DNA of 64,000 nt from a virus: positions 34,784 through 98,783 of the IMG/VR virus record IMGVR_UViG_3300003322_000128; one strand, 5' to 3'. The notes beneath the pieces were generated by a model, which worked only from the letters and a program-made list of their open reading frames with translations, was not told the origin of the DNA and searched no databases. The translations under genes were made by a program, and so were the position numbers. Of the stretch, positions 58,001 to 64,000 are shown one piece after another (within the stretch, counting starts at the first letter, position 1; the number at the start of each line of letters is the position of its first letter).

Positions 58001-58366
58001 GCACCTGGTAATATGTACGCCATGCTGATTGCCAACAAGCGTCTGGCACGCTATGTAGAAATCAGCGATTTTGTACGGGGTTCTAGTAACACATTTGTAA
58101 GATTTGTGTACACAAAGAACTTTGCATCACTGACTGATGGATTTTATTACGTTGTTTCCAATCAGAGTCGAAAGACGAAGGCTGGAAAGAATATGGCTGA
58201 CATGGTACTTGCGGACCATGATAAAAACCTGTATCCTGTACTAGTGTTTCCGCAAATGTTCCACAAGGCTTACGGATTCTGTAAGGAGGGTTCAGTAATT
58301 GAGGCCACTCTTAAGCAGACTCAAGATGGAGATTCCTTCTTTCTTGATGAAGTAATTCCGCGCTAA
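55076..58366 (+). CDS. dnaE: DNA polymerase III alpha subunit (DnaE-type)
   Basis: 1,096 residues. N-terminal PHP domain: ELHLHDYYSTLDGLNSPEEY (HxH), LAQTNHGTL, VEAYISP, SDCHYA. Palm with the catalytic Asp set YPDIDTDFEDRR at about 419-424 and a GPGRGSGAGSLVNYVLGITD motif (about 378-398). Fingers and little-finger region follow (FQCEAAPYTG, HAGYSFNKSHAVAYSMISYW), then a C-terminal OB-fold-like part. It replicates phage DNA; the phage has no family A or B polymerase in this window. SD AAAGAGG inside the homing endonuclease gene. Confidence 0.92.
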   Translation: MPYCELHLHDYYSTLDGLNSPEEYMIRAKELGMTHLAQTNHGTLLGHREFQKAAKSAGIVPILGVEAYISPTDRFDRRAKAKRTDGTNVYNHLIILSQGETGLKTLQTLNEKAWTEGFYNKPRIDMELLEEHNEGLIILSGCLNSMLCKAIEAGNYEEAEQIALEFKRILGDRFYIEVQAHNPKKMNEALFKIADSNGIKPVVTSDCHYARKEELWIEEAMLILSTKPGFGKEFDFSKSQKMDMLERFNYLYPDRKMTFEEIQIYMKSAEEQLNDFQKNGFEREDIVKNTEEIASRIEEYPFHQGLDLLPRPKNGNPDELLEKKARAGLRNKGLDKNPEYVERLNEELEIIKNKDFSTYFLILANTIKWSKDQGILVGPGRGSGAGSLVNYVLGITDVDPIKWGLLFFRFINPERNDYPDIDTDFEDRRRNEVKDYLTRKFTHVASIATVGYFKDKGVVRDAARVFRIEQSETDEALKTISTYEEYLTSPATEAYRKKYPEVEKLANELRGRIRQTGMHAAGIVISKEPIAKYAPIETAADPKDKSAPRRMLVAMDMNEAADLGLIKLDALGLKTLSVMGDALKIIKERHNRDITLTEIPLEDKKVYEMLSAGHTKGVFQCEAAPYTGLIVNMGGIDNFAELAASNALVRPGAMNTIGAEYIARKNNESPVTFHHEDMRWFTEDTYGEILYQEQVMLTMTELAGMSMATADKVRKIIGKKKDAREFDAYRDEFIAGASKKVSKAVAEKLWHDFEAHAGYSFNKSHAVAYSMISYWTAWLKTYYPVEFIYAMMKNEEKKENLTAYLLEAKRMKVKIKLPHVNHSQLDFSIEDDSIRFGLADIKFISHNLGAKLIEKRPYRDYAHLYETVKEKGSGLNVRVLSSMNAIGAATFPDNPKRGDERHFLYEYLNIPAFEIPDMPDGVRSQFTPLSAFREDSTSIIMGMVKNVKRGKGWSRIEVVDETGEASFFHKEDTLIAPGNMYAMLIANKRLARYVEISDFVRGSSNTFVRFVYTKNFASLTDGFYYVVSNQSRKTKAGKNMADMVLADHDKNLYPVLVFPQMFHKAYGFCKEGSVIEATLKQTQDGDSFFLDEVIPR

Positions 58367-58370
58367 GTGG

Positions 58371-58388
58371 TTGGGCCTTCGGGCCCAA
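58371..58388 (+). terminator. UUCG hairpin after polymerase
   Basis: TTGGGCC-TTCG-GGCCCAA followed by GCTTACCTATAGGAGG, whose SD serves the next gene. No T tract. The same hairpin-AAGCTT module occurs near 0.4, 53.2 and 63.9 kb. Confidence 0.55.
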
Positions 58389-58408
58389 GCTTACCTATAG
58401 GAGGAAAA

Positions 58409-58600
58409 TTGGCTAACGAGCCTACGCAGATTGACCTTGCCCCATTTTTGGCGGCGGCTGTGGAAGAGGCAGGCGGCGAAATCCGTATTCCATATGACAC
58501 ATTCCGAAACCAAGTAGGGCAGAAGGCACTTGCGATTGATATTGAAGATGACGGAGCAACAGTTGTGCTTCGTGTAGTAGATGGGATTCCAAATGACTGA
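58409..58600 (+). CDS. Small acidic protein, 63 aa
   Basis: TTG 58409 follows SD AGGAGGAAAA; an in-frame start at 58367 would lie in the hairpin. AVEEAGGEIRIPYDTFRNQV then QKALAIDIEDDGATVVLRVV gives a helix and two strands. Overlaps the MazG start. No family recognised. Confidence 0.65.
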   Translation: MANEPTQIDLAPFLAAAVEEAGGEIRIPYDTFRNQVGQKALAIDIEDDGATVVLRVVDGIPND

Positions 58601-58943
58601 CCTTGATTTCGATAAGTATCAGCTTGCCACTGCTGATACTGCTATTTATCCCGGAGCGCTTGAGGGAAATGCTGACGCACTTTCCTACGTTGCTCTCGGT
58701 TTGGTTGGCGAGGCTGGTGAGATTGCCAATAAAGTCAAGAAGATTCTTCGTGACAAGGCTGGTCAGGTAAAGTATGAAGATACTCTGGAGCTTTCCAAGG
58801 AACTTGGTGATGTTCTGTGGTATCTTGCCCGATTGGCTGATGAGATTGGTTATCCTCTTGAGGCTATTGCGCAGAGCAATTTGAATAAGTTGAATTCTCG
58901 CAAGGCGCGAGGTGTTATCAGCGGTAGCGGTGACAACCGTTAG
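58593..58943 (+). CDS. MazG-like NTP pyrophosphohydrolase
   Basis: 116 residues, ATG 58593 overlapping the previous stop. GLVGEAGEIANKVKKILRDK and LSKELGDVLWYLARLADEIG supply the E-x3-E...E-x2-D Mg-binding pattern of MazG/DUF550-type pyrophosphatases. It hydrolyses NTPs or dNTPs, or (p)ppGpp in some phages, cleaning the nucleotide pool or countering starvation signals. Fits with ThyX and NrdJ. Confidence 0.85.
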   Translation: MTDLDFDKYQLATADTAIYPGALEGNADALSYVALGLVGEAGEIANKVKKILRDKAGQVKYEDTLELSKELGDVLWYLARLADEIGYPLEAIAQSNLNKLNSRKARGVISGSGDNR

Positions 58944-58958
58944 TCAGCCTGGTATAAT
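58930..58958 (+). promoter_or_regulatory. Promoter of the small gene before the RecA-like ATPase
   Basis: GTGACA, 17 bp, TATAAT. ATG 58965 is six bases after the -10, a leaderless layout. Confidence 0.7.
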
Positions 58959-58964
58959 ATCAGT

Positions 58965-59159
58965 ATGAATGTGAACGGCTACTTCCTCCGGGGAATCAAT
59001 GAAGACAACATTTTGGTCTTTAGGTCTGAGGACCCGGAGGAATTGCTACGTATTATTCAGCGGCTGTGCGCCAGTCGCGATAAACAAATTAGGGCGCTAG
59101 CACAAAAACTTGAAATTGACTGGAATAGTCGAAATTACAATAAGGACAATAAAAAGTAG
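58965..59159 (+). CDS. Small hypothetical protein, 64 aa
   Basis: No SD; ATG at the predicted transcription start. GYFLRGINEDNILVFRSEDP then ELLRIIQRLCASRDKQIRAL and a basic tail. Its stop overlaps the GTG of the RecA-like gene, so it may lead that mRNA. Function unknown. Confidence 0.65.
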   Translation: MNVNGYFLRGINEDNILVFRSEDPEELLRIIQRLCASRDKQIRALAQKLEIDWNSRNYNKDNKK

Positions 59160-60181
59160 TGGCATTCGAAGATTTTATGGCTAAACTGGACCCGAAGACA
59201 GCGAAGCGTTTGAAGACAGCTCAGGAAATTGAGCTTATCAAGTTTCCGCTGGCAAGTACGGGTCTAACTACTGCTCTAGGTGGAGGTATTGGAGCAGGTA
59301 GAATTACACTGGTTTATGGAAATACCAGTAGTGGAAAGTCTGTTCTCATGATGCAAACTGTTGGTCTTCTTCAGAAGATGGGCAAGGTTTGTGCATGGGT
59401 TGATGTTGAAGGTACATATGAGAAATCATTTGGTGCCAGACTTGGAATCAACAATGATGAGCTTATTCTGATTCAGAAGAAGTCATTCGGAGCAATTACA
59501 GATTCTATTATGCCGCTGATTCGCGGCGGGATTGACTTGATTGTCGTTGACTCAATTAGTGATGCTCTTCCAGAAGTCTTTGTAGATAAGGACGGAGAGG
59601 CTGTAGAATTCGAGAAGATGAAGCAGCTTGGAGCACATGCAAAGTCTTGTACTATGATGGTTAATGCTATTCATTATGAGAATGAGCAGACGGCCGTTGT
59701 TTTGATTTCACAGACAACCACAAAGATTGAAGCCACCTATGTTAAGCAGGTTCCTCACGGTGGTCAGAAGGTGCCATTTGCATCTTCGCAGATTATCAAA
59801 TTGACTTCTTCAAATACGGAAAATCAGCAAAAGAAGGGAATCACATATATTGGTGATATCCAGATGGAAACTCCAATTGGCCGCAAGGTTGAATTTTATG
59901 TAGAGAAGAACAAGTTGGGTCCTCAGTCTCGTAAGGGTGAGTACGACTTGTTCTATGACGGTTCCTTTGTTGGTATTGATTCTGTTGGAGAAGTTCTAGA
60001 TGCTGCTGAAAAGTATGGCATTGTCACAAAGAAGGGGGCATGGTACACTGTTGAAGAGAAGCAGTACCAAGGTCGTGATAATGTGATTGCGATGCTTCGT
60101 GAAAACGATGTACTGCTGAAGTCTTTGACGGAGAAGGTGAATCTAGTCCTAACGGGCGAACTACCTGATGACGAAGTTTAG
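59159..60181 (+). CDS. RecA-like recombinase/ATPase
   Basis: 340 residues, GTG 59159. Walker A GNTSSGKS (54-61), Walker B DLIVVDSISD (about 126-135), VLISQTTTKIEATY (about 185-197) and GGQKVPFASSQIIKLTSSNT, in the order of the RecA/RadA core. It lacks a clear C-terminal RecA tail. It pairs DNA strands in recombination-dependent replication or repair. Works with the Cas4-like nuclease and RuvC-like resolvase downstream. Confidence 0.85.
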   Translation: MAFEDFMAKLDPKTAKRLKTAQEIELIKFPLASTGLTTALGGGIGAGRITLVYGNTSSGKSVLMMQTVGLLQKMGKVCAWVDVEGTYEKSFGARLGINNDELILIQKKSFGAITDSIMPLIRGGIDLIVVDSISDALPEVFVDKDGEAVEFEKMKQLGAHAKSCTMMVNAIHYENEQTAVVLISQTTTKIEATYVKQVPHGGQKVPFASSQIIKLTSSNTENQQKKGITYIGDIQMETPIGRKVEFYVEKNKLGPQSRKGEYDLFYDGSFVGIDSVGEVLDAAEKYGIVTKKGAWYTVEEKQYQGRDNVIAMLRENDVLLKSLTEKVNLVLTGELPDDEV

Positions 60182-60362
60182 CGATTTCGTTGCACAGAGT
60201 CAGGCAGAAGAGGCACCCAAGGGTATGGATATCTCCGGTGCCTTTGGGTGCCAAACCTGTCACGAGCAGTGTGACGATGCACAGTATTTTAATGTTGAGA
60301 AGATTTTGAAGTGGACTTGTTCAAAGGGGCACATTTCGTATGTTGAGGACTTTGTTCTCTGA
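60168..60362 (+). CDS. Small zinc-binding protein, 64 aa
   Basis: ATG overlaps the end of the RecA-like gene. FGCQTCHEQCDDAQYF then KWTCSKGHISY supplies C-x2-C-x3-C and C-x3-H, a compact zinc site. It may be a partner of the recombinase, judging by coupling. Confidence 0.6.
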   Translation: MTKFSDFVAQSQAEEAPKGMDISGAFGCQTCHEQCDDAQYFNVEKILKWTCSKGHISYVEDFVL

Positions 60363-60477
60363 TATTATTCGAGATGTCAGTCTATTTTTGAGCGGGTTGC
60401 TTTTGGGGGTAGCTCTGGGAATCATTGCTACCCTCATTTGTGTTTCGGCCTATACGAGTAGGGATAGAGATGTTTGA
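60352..60477 (+). CDS. 41-residue membrane peptide
   Basis: TTG 60352 (or in-frame TTG 60343) overlaps the previous gene; the stop overlaps the next ATG. FSDIIRDVSLFLSGLLLGVA then LGIIATLICVSAY is one transmembrane helix. Overlapping starts and stops suggest it is real. Function unknown. Confidence 0.45.
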   Translation: MFSDIIRDVSLFLSGLLLGVALGIIATLICVSAYTSRDRDV

Positions 60478-60640
60478 AAGAATGTTTGAGTGGAAATGGT
60501 TTTACGCAGCCTATTCGTCACGACGTGACTGGGGCGTCGGCTTTGATTTTGCTGGACAGAAAGATTATGCTTTTGCAAGTTTTAGAATCCTAAAGTGGCA
60601 ATTCGAAATTCAGTGGGACAGGGATTATGTCAGAAGCTGA
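60470..60640 (+). CDS. Small aromatic-rich protein, 56 aa
   Basis: ATG 60470 is chosen for SD TAGGGA and for overlap with the preceding stop. MFEWKWFYAAYSSRRDWGVG and QFEIQWDRDYVRS are rich in Trp, Tyr and Phe, alternating like a small beta barrel. Overlaps the next gene by 14 bases. Confidence 0.55.
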   Translation: MFERMFEWKWFYAAYSSRRDWGVGFDFAGQKDYAFASFRILKWQFEIQWDRDYVRS

Positions 60641-60953
60641 CGAAATTAAGCGTGATGGTGCAACGCCGGTAAAAAATTCCGGGCGGTCCAAGGGAGTAAA
60701 CAAGGGTGATGCTATCCTTGAACCTTTCCTTGTAGACTATAAGGAGTATAAGAAGTCTTTCAGCGTAACAAAGGATTTCTGGTCAAAGATTTCTACCGAT
60801 GCTATTCATAATGGACGAAGGCAACCAGCACTCAAGTTGGTAATTCGGGAAGATGATGACCCTGAATCAAAGACTCCAAAGACTCGGCTGTGGGTTATTG
60901 GTGATGCAATGTTTCATGAAATGCTAGAGGCATGGAGAGAAAAGTATGAGTAG
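60627..60953 (+). CDS. Hypothetical protein, 108 aa
   Basis: Starts inside the previous gene. KGDAILEPFLVDYKEYKKSF, ALKLVIREDDDPESKTPKTR and LWVIGDAMFHEMLEAWREKY. The closing segment is an alpha/beta pattern seen in small phage proteins near recombination genes. Function not recognised. Confidence 0.6.
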   Translation: MSEADEIKRDGATPVKNSGRSKGVNKGDAILEPFLVDYKEYKKSFSVTKDFWSKISTDAIHNGRRQPALKLVIREDDDPESKTPKTRLWVIGDAMFHEMLEAWREKYE

Positions 60954-61317
60954 ATTTTTTGTCCTGCGAGAAGAGGGCGTTGGACCTGGTGGAGATATCA
61001 TTTTCCGGAAGTGTCATCCAGAATACCAGTGGTATTATGTATGTCTTGATGATGTAAAGATTGGTCAGGCGATGTTGGATACCATGAACCGTTGGACAGC
61101 AATTTCATTTGCAGAGCACAGTGAGTGGTTTAACGTAAATTCAATGGAAGGCTTTGCCACTCGATACGATGCGGCCAGATTTGTTATTAAGCACAATGGA
61201 TATTGGATGCATCAAGAGAAGGATATGAAGGCCAGTCATGAACGTGCAGAAAAGTTTTTGAGAAAGATTATGATGGAAAAGAGCCACGCGATTGTGGTAA
61301 ATTCGGAGGTTTTGTGA
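60946..61317 (+). CDS. Hypothetical protein, 123 aa
   Basis: ATGA-type overlap with the previous gene. FFVLREEGVGPGGDIIFRKC at the start, then an aromatic-rich helical centre and a basic C-terminal helix (HERAEKFLRKIMMEKSHAI). No family recognised; part of the coupled accessory row. Confidence 0.6.
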   Translation: MSRFFVLREEGVGPGGDIIFRKCHPEYQWYYVCLDDVKIGQAMLDTMNRWTAISFAEHSEWFNVNSMEGFATRYDAARFVIKHNGYWMHQEKDMKASHERAEKFLRKIMMEKSHAIVVNSEVL

Positions 61318-61712
61318 AGTATGTAGCAAGGCCAGTGGAGACGGAAGCGATTCAGTTTACTGGCAAAAATTGGGCGGAGGTAGATGAGTTTTCTGGTAAT
61401 CATCAGATTGACACCAATGCCTATTTGAATAACTTTCTTCCAGCAGAAGAAATGTGGGTTGACATCCCAGAAGATATTGTTGCTATTGTTTGGGTAGAGC
61501 CAAGTAAGCAATGGGCAGGCGTAAAAATCGGGGATTATATTGTCAGAGATGCAGCAGGTGATGTGTATCCTTGTGAAAAGACAATCTTTGAGCGCAAGTA
61601 TGAACCTGTGGAGATGAAGGTCGATGTGAATGTTCAGGGTGTTGTAACGTCTGAGCAGATTAAGAAGGCAGTCGGTCAGAGTATTCAGCAGAGTCGGAGG
61701 TTTCGGGGTTGA
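61314..61712 (+). CDS. PGDYIV-type phage protein, 132 aa
   Basis: GTG overlaps the previous stop. YVARPVETEAIQFTGKNWAE and VKIGDYIVRDAAGDVYPCEK then TIFERKYEPV match a widespread short phage protein pattern (gDyIv...Gd.yPc...F...Ye) of unknown role. The C-terminal 30 residues are basic and helical, an addition to the core. Confidence 0.65.
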   Translation: MKYVARPVETEAIQFTGKNWAEVDEFSGNHQIDTNAYLNNFLPAEEMWVDIPEDIVAIVWVEPSKQWAGVKIGDYIVRDAAGDVYPCEKTIFERKYEPVEMKVDVNVQGVVTSEQIKKAVGQSIQQSRRFRG

Positions 61713-61897
61713 AGCTGAGAATCACTATTCTGCCAAAGACAATAGACGTTGAATTGTCTGATGAAGAATACCAGAGATACCTTGATATAAAGCGCCGGGT
61801 TGATGAAGGAGAGCTTTACGATTGGGAGCTAGATAATTTTTGGGACTGTGAAATCTCTGATATAGATGCAGAAAAGGAGTGGGAAGTAATTGAGTGA
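61709..61897 (+). CDS. Small acidic protein, 62 aa
   Basis: TTG overlaps the previous stop. KLRITILPKTIDVELSDEEY then a long acidic helix (RYLDIKRRVDEGELYDWELD). Possibly a DNA mimic by charge, but unproven. Coupled to both neighbours. Confidence 0.55.
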   Translation: MKLRITILPKTIDVELSDEEYQRYLDIKRRVDEGELYDWELDNFWDCEISDIDAEKEWEVIE

Positions 61898-62222
61898 ATA
61901 TGAGGACCCAATTTTGACAGTATCAAAGATTACTGAGTTCAATGATATTATCGAATATATGCAGGACCCAGACCTTGATAGGGTTCTTGACCTTGCAATC
62001 AAATGTATCGCAAAGCCAGAAATTAATGCTCAAAAGATTCCATTGGTTATTGTAGAACTTCAGGCAATTTCATTGAAGTTTTCGGTAAAGGCTGTTGAGT
62101 ATGCAACTATCAAGAAAGATAGAGCGGGTACAGACAACAATAACCGAAAGTACATCTATCGCAGCACGAAGGAAGCAGTTGACCGTTTGGTTGATGCTCT
62201 TAAGTACATGGCTAGGATGTAA
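61890..62222 (+). CDS. Hypothetical helical protein, 110 aa
   Basis: TTG overlaps the previous stop. Helical sequence (DRVLDLAIKCIAKPEINAQK, IPLVIVELQAISLKFSVKAV, EAVDRLVDALKYMARM) like small accessory proteins that precede RecB/Cas4-type nucleases in actinophages. Function unknown. Confidence 0.6.
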   Translation: MSEYEDPILTVSKITEFNDIIEYMQDPDLDRVLDLAIKCIAKPEINAQKIPLVIVELQAISLKFSVKAVEYATIKKDRAGTDNNNRKYIYRSTKEAVDRLVDALKYMARM

Positions 62223-62224
62223 AC

Positions 62225-62253
62225 TAGTCAACCAAGATTTACCGTGCTATAAT
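62225..62253 (+). promoter_or_regulatory. Promoter of the Cas4-like nuclease
   Basis: TAGTCA, 17 bp, TATAAT. The ATG at 62278 follows AAGACTAAGG. Confidence 0.55.
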
Positions 62254-62277
62254 TAATGTACAATAACAAGACTAAGG

Positions 62278-63069
62278 ATGAAATTGGTAACAAGAGATAT
62301 TGTCCAGGGTCTCAAGTTTCGTAAGCAGCCCAAGGGTTTCGATGCTAATAAGTTGGCTGAAATGCTTGAGGCTGCTTACATGCAACAGAGACGACCTGAC
62401 AAATTTACACAGAAGAAGACTTTTTCCCCAAGTACTATTGGGTATGGTCATGGAACCTGCCCACGATATTGGTACATTGCGTTTAACGGTGCTCATTACG
62501 TTGAGACCGTAGACGCTTTGGGTATTGCCAATATGGCCAATGGTACACAGGCGCATGAGAGAATTGAGGCATTGTTTGATGCTTCCGGGATTCGTCTTGG
62601 AAATGAGATTGAAATCCTGAACGACAGCCCGCCTATTCGCGGGTTTGCCGATGTTGAAATCATGTGGGAGGGCGAGGAAGTAATTGGTGAGGTAAAGACA
62701 ACACGCCAGGAAGCCTTCCTTGTTAGACAGGCAACAATGAGACCTAGCCCCAATCATCTATTTCAGATTCTTACGTACATGAAGGTACGTAATCGTAGGC
62801 TAGGATTTTTGCTTTATGAAAATAAGAATTCTCAGGAATTTCTTATCATTCCAATTGAGATGAATGCCGAAAATGAAAAGTTGATTGACGATGCTTTTGA
62901 TTGGATGCGGCGGGTTTATAAGTCATACGAAGACAATGAAGTTCCCAATAGACCTCTGACTAAGCGTAGTAAGATTTGCAAGGGTTGTCCTTTCTACGAA
63001 TATTGTTGGAGTGATGGGGCTCCTGAAGGAATGGTAGATATTCCTGTAATGGAGGTTCCAAAACTTTGA
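62278..63069 (+). CDS. Cas4/RecB-like PD-(D/E)XK exonuclease
   Basis: 263 residues. Nuclease core: His93 in AHERIE, Asp125 (GFADVEI), Glu138 and Lys140 (GEVKTT), Gln163 (QILTYM). Cys61 (TCPRYWY) with Cys234, Cys237 and Cys243 (CKGCPFYEYC) form the iron-sulfur cluster of Cas4/AddB-type nucleases. It resects DNA ends for recombination-dependent replication with the RecA-like ATPase. No CRISPR array is visible, so a CRISPR adaptation role is not supported. Confidence 0.85.
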   Translation: MKLVTRDIVQGLKFRKQPKGFDANKLAEMLEAAYMQQRRPDKFTQKKTFSPSTIGYGHGTCPRYWYIAFNGAHYVETVDALGIANMANGTQAHERIEALFDASGIRLGNEIEILNDSPPIRGFADVEIMWEGEEVIGEVKTTRQEAFLVRQATMRPSPNHLFQILTYMKVRNRRLGFLLYENKNSQEFLIIPIEMNAENEKLIDDAFDWMRRVYKSYEDNEVPNRPLTKRSKICKGCPFYEYCWSDGAPEGMVDIPVMEVPKL

Positions 63070-63347
63070 AATGTGCATATGCTGAATGTGGCCAGGAATT
63101 TGAGGCCAAGACACATAATCAGCGATATTGTTCAGATGATTGCTGCCGAAAGGCAACAAACGCCAGGCTAATGAAGCAGTACTACGAAAAGAAGGCCAGA
63201 TTGAAAGGTCACATTCGTGTATGCACAAGCCCGGACTGTGACACTGTCTTGTCTAGATATAATGAGAGTGAGACGTGTCGCAAGTGCGAAGCAGCTCAGG
63301 AACGAAAGAATCGCACCGAGTTGTTGTTTAATCTAGTGGGAATTTGA
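63066..63347 (+). CDS. Zinc-finger protein, 93 aa
   Basis: TTG overlaps the nuclease stop. Two Cys clusters: MKCAYAECGQEFEAKTHNQR then YCSDDCCRKA, and RVCTSPDCDTVLSRYNESET then CRKCEAAQERKN. The pattern resembles small treble-clef or recombination-mediator-type zinc proteins. Basic. It lies between the Cas4-like nuclease and RuvC-like resolvase, suggesting a role in recombination. Confidence 0.6.
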   Translation: MKCAYAECGQEFEAKTHNQRYCSDDCCRKATNARLMKQYYEKKARLKGHIRVCTSPDCDTVLSRYNESETCRKCEAAQERKNRTELLFNLVGI

Positions 63348-63348
63348 T

Positions 63349-63933
63349 GTGGCACTAGCCAATTTGAAGAAAACAAAAGCCAGCAGAGTCATGGGAATTG
63401 ATTGTTCGACCCACTCTTTGGCGTTCACCATCTTTTACAATCGGAGACCTGTTCAGTGGGGCAAGATTGTATTTGAAGGGGCGGATGTCTTTGAAAGACT
63501 TGAGGATGCCGCCAATAAGTTGCGTGCAGTAAAAGACTCATTCAATGTAGATTACATTGCATTTGAGGGTGCTATCATGGCTAAGGTAAAAAATCCGGAC
63601 GTCACAATTAAACTAGCAATGGTCTATGGAGCTTGTATTGCAGAGCTTATGAGAAAGAATGTAAAGGTTGTCACAGTACAGCCTTTGTCGTGGCAATCAT
63701 TCATTGGGAATCCAAACTTTAAGACTGCTGAAAAGAATGCACTTAAGGCTGAATTTCCCGGAATGTCAGCATCATGGTATTCAACAAAGATTCGTGCCAT
63801 TCGCAAGCAGAGAACTATGGATATCTTCAATAAGAAGTGGCCCGAAATGAATCTTGAAGATAATGATGTTGGTGACAGTGCTGGCATTGCTTATTATGCA
63901 TATCATCAGCTCACGACTCGTGGGACTATATGA
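63349..63933 (+). CDS. RuvC-like Holliday junction resolvase
   Basis: 194 residues, GTG start. RNase H-fold nuclease: Asp18 (MGIDCSTHSLAF), Glu73 (YIAFEGAIM) and the closing acidic set Asp171/173/176 (DNDVGDSAGIAYYAY) match the RuvC catalytic tetrad. It cuts branched DNA to resolve recombination intermediates before packaging. Confidence 0.85.
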   Translation: MALANLKKTKASRVMGIDCSTHSLAFTIFYNRRPVQWGKIVFEGADVFERLEDAANKLRAVKDSFNVDYIAFEGAIMAKVKNPDVTIKLAMVYGACIAELMRKNVKVVTVQPLSWQSFIGNPNFKTAEKNALKAEFPGMSASWYSTKIRAIRKQRTMDIFNKKWPEMNLEDNDVGDSAGIAYYAYHQLTTRGTI

Positions 63934-63938
63934 TATGC

Positions 63939-63952
63939 TGGGCTTCGGCCCA
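63939..63952 (+). terminator. Small UUCG hairpin
   Basis: TGGGC-TTCG-GCCCA followed by AGCTAGGAGGAG, which gives the SD for the next gene. Confidence 0.5.
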
Positions 63953-63966
63953 AGCTAGGAGGAGAT

Positions 63967-64000
63967 ATGAAGGTGGGAATTACCGGTCATCGTCCTGAGA
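63967..64000 (+). CDS. Start of a SLOG-like (TGHRP) gene, truncated by window
   Basis: ATG 63967 follows SD TAGGAGGAG. Visible: MKVGITGHRPE, cut by the window edge. KxGxTGHRP starts are typical of SLOG-superfamily nucleotide-binding proteins common in phages. The rest is outside the window. Confidence 0.6.
   Translation, partial: MKVGITGHRPE

Noticed and set aside
62278-63069. Cas4-like nuclease as evidence of a CRISPR system
   Set aside because: Cas4-like RecB nucleases are common in phage recombination modules; no repeats, cas1 or cas2 are present.
1-64000. Integration module (integrase, attP, repressor)
   Set aside because: No tyrosine or serine recombinase and no tRNA-type core repeat were found; the tRNA genes are complete functional copies and not att fragments.

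Overview
The window reads as one continuous stretch of a large, long-tailed double-stranded DNA phage (siphovirus-type), most likely infecting an actinobacterium such as Streptomyces. The host guess is inference. It rests on the gene set (ThyX, B12-dependent ribonucleotide reductase, DnaE-type polymerase, PnuC-like protein, LamG-type virion proteins, a tape measure of about 2,100 residues) and on the G+C-rich left end. I see no integrase, repressor or partition gene, so nothing supports a temperate lifestyle. No terminase gene is visible in this window.

Layout. (1) 1-8.4 kb, rightward: about 20 small, mostly unrecognised genes with G+C-rich wobble positions, including a lipoprotein, an L7/L12-like protein, several zinc-knuckle proteins and small membrane proteins. 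Many are separated by perfect hairpins placed just before the Shine-Dalgarno (SD). A 1.1-kb non-coding block (1.04-2.12 kb) has three exact DnaA-type boxes, an AT-rich stretch and a TGTGA-N6-TCACA site. This block resembles an origin or control region. (2) 8.6-13.4 kb, leftward: an operon of tightly overlapping genes (small Zn-ribbon proteins, C5 methyltransferase, PnuC-like, ThyX, small helical proteins) behind three tRNA-Thr genes, plus a secreted transglycosylase. The operon ends at a strong terminator at 8.59-8.62 kb. (3) 13.5-20.5 kb, rightward: two paralogous glycosyltransferases, class II ribonucleotide reductase, amidase endolysin, a candidate structured RNA and a LamG-domain protein. 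(4) 20.5-47.6 kb: virion morphogenesis, in the order portal, membrane protein, protease-scaffold, major capsid, collagen-like and LamG decoration proteins, head-tail connectors, major tail protein, frameshifted tail chaperones, tape measure with SLT-like and M23 domains, distal tail and fibre proteins. (5) 47.6-49.8 kb: HNH nuclease, metallophosphoesterase, candidate holin, HTH protein. (6) 49.8-64 kb: replication and recombination genes, namely possible helicase loader, DnaB-like helicase, primase, SSB-like protein, HNH and LAGLIDADG homing endonucleases, DNA polymerase III alpha, MazG, RecA-like ATPase, small accessory genes, Cas4-like nuclease, RuvC-like resolvase, and the start of a GxTGHRP (SLOG-like) gene cut by the window edge.

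Regulation. Many transcription units use sigma-70-like promoters (TTGNNN, 17-18 bp, TATAAT). At seven or more of them the ATG lies only 6-9 bases after the -10 box, which predicts leaderless mRNAs. Several of these promoters carry inverted repeats in the spacer, suggesting repressor-controlled timing. CCCCGCC/GGCGGGG terminators often sit immediately upstream of, or overlap, the next promoter.
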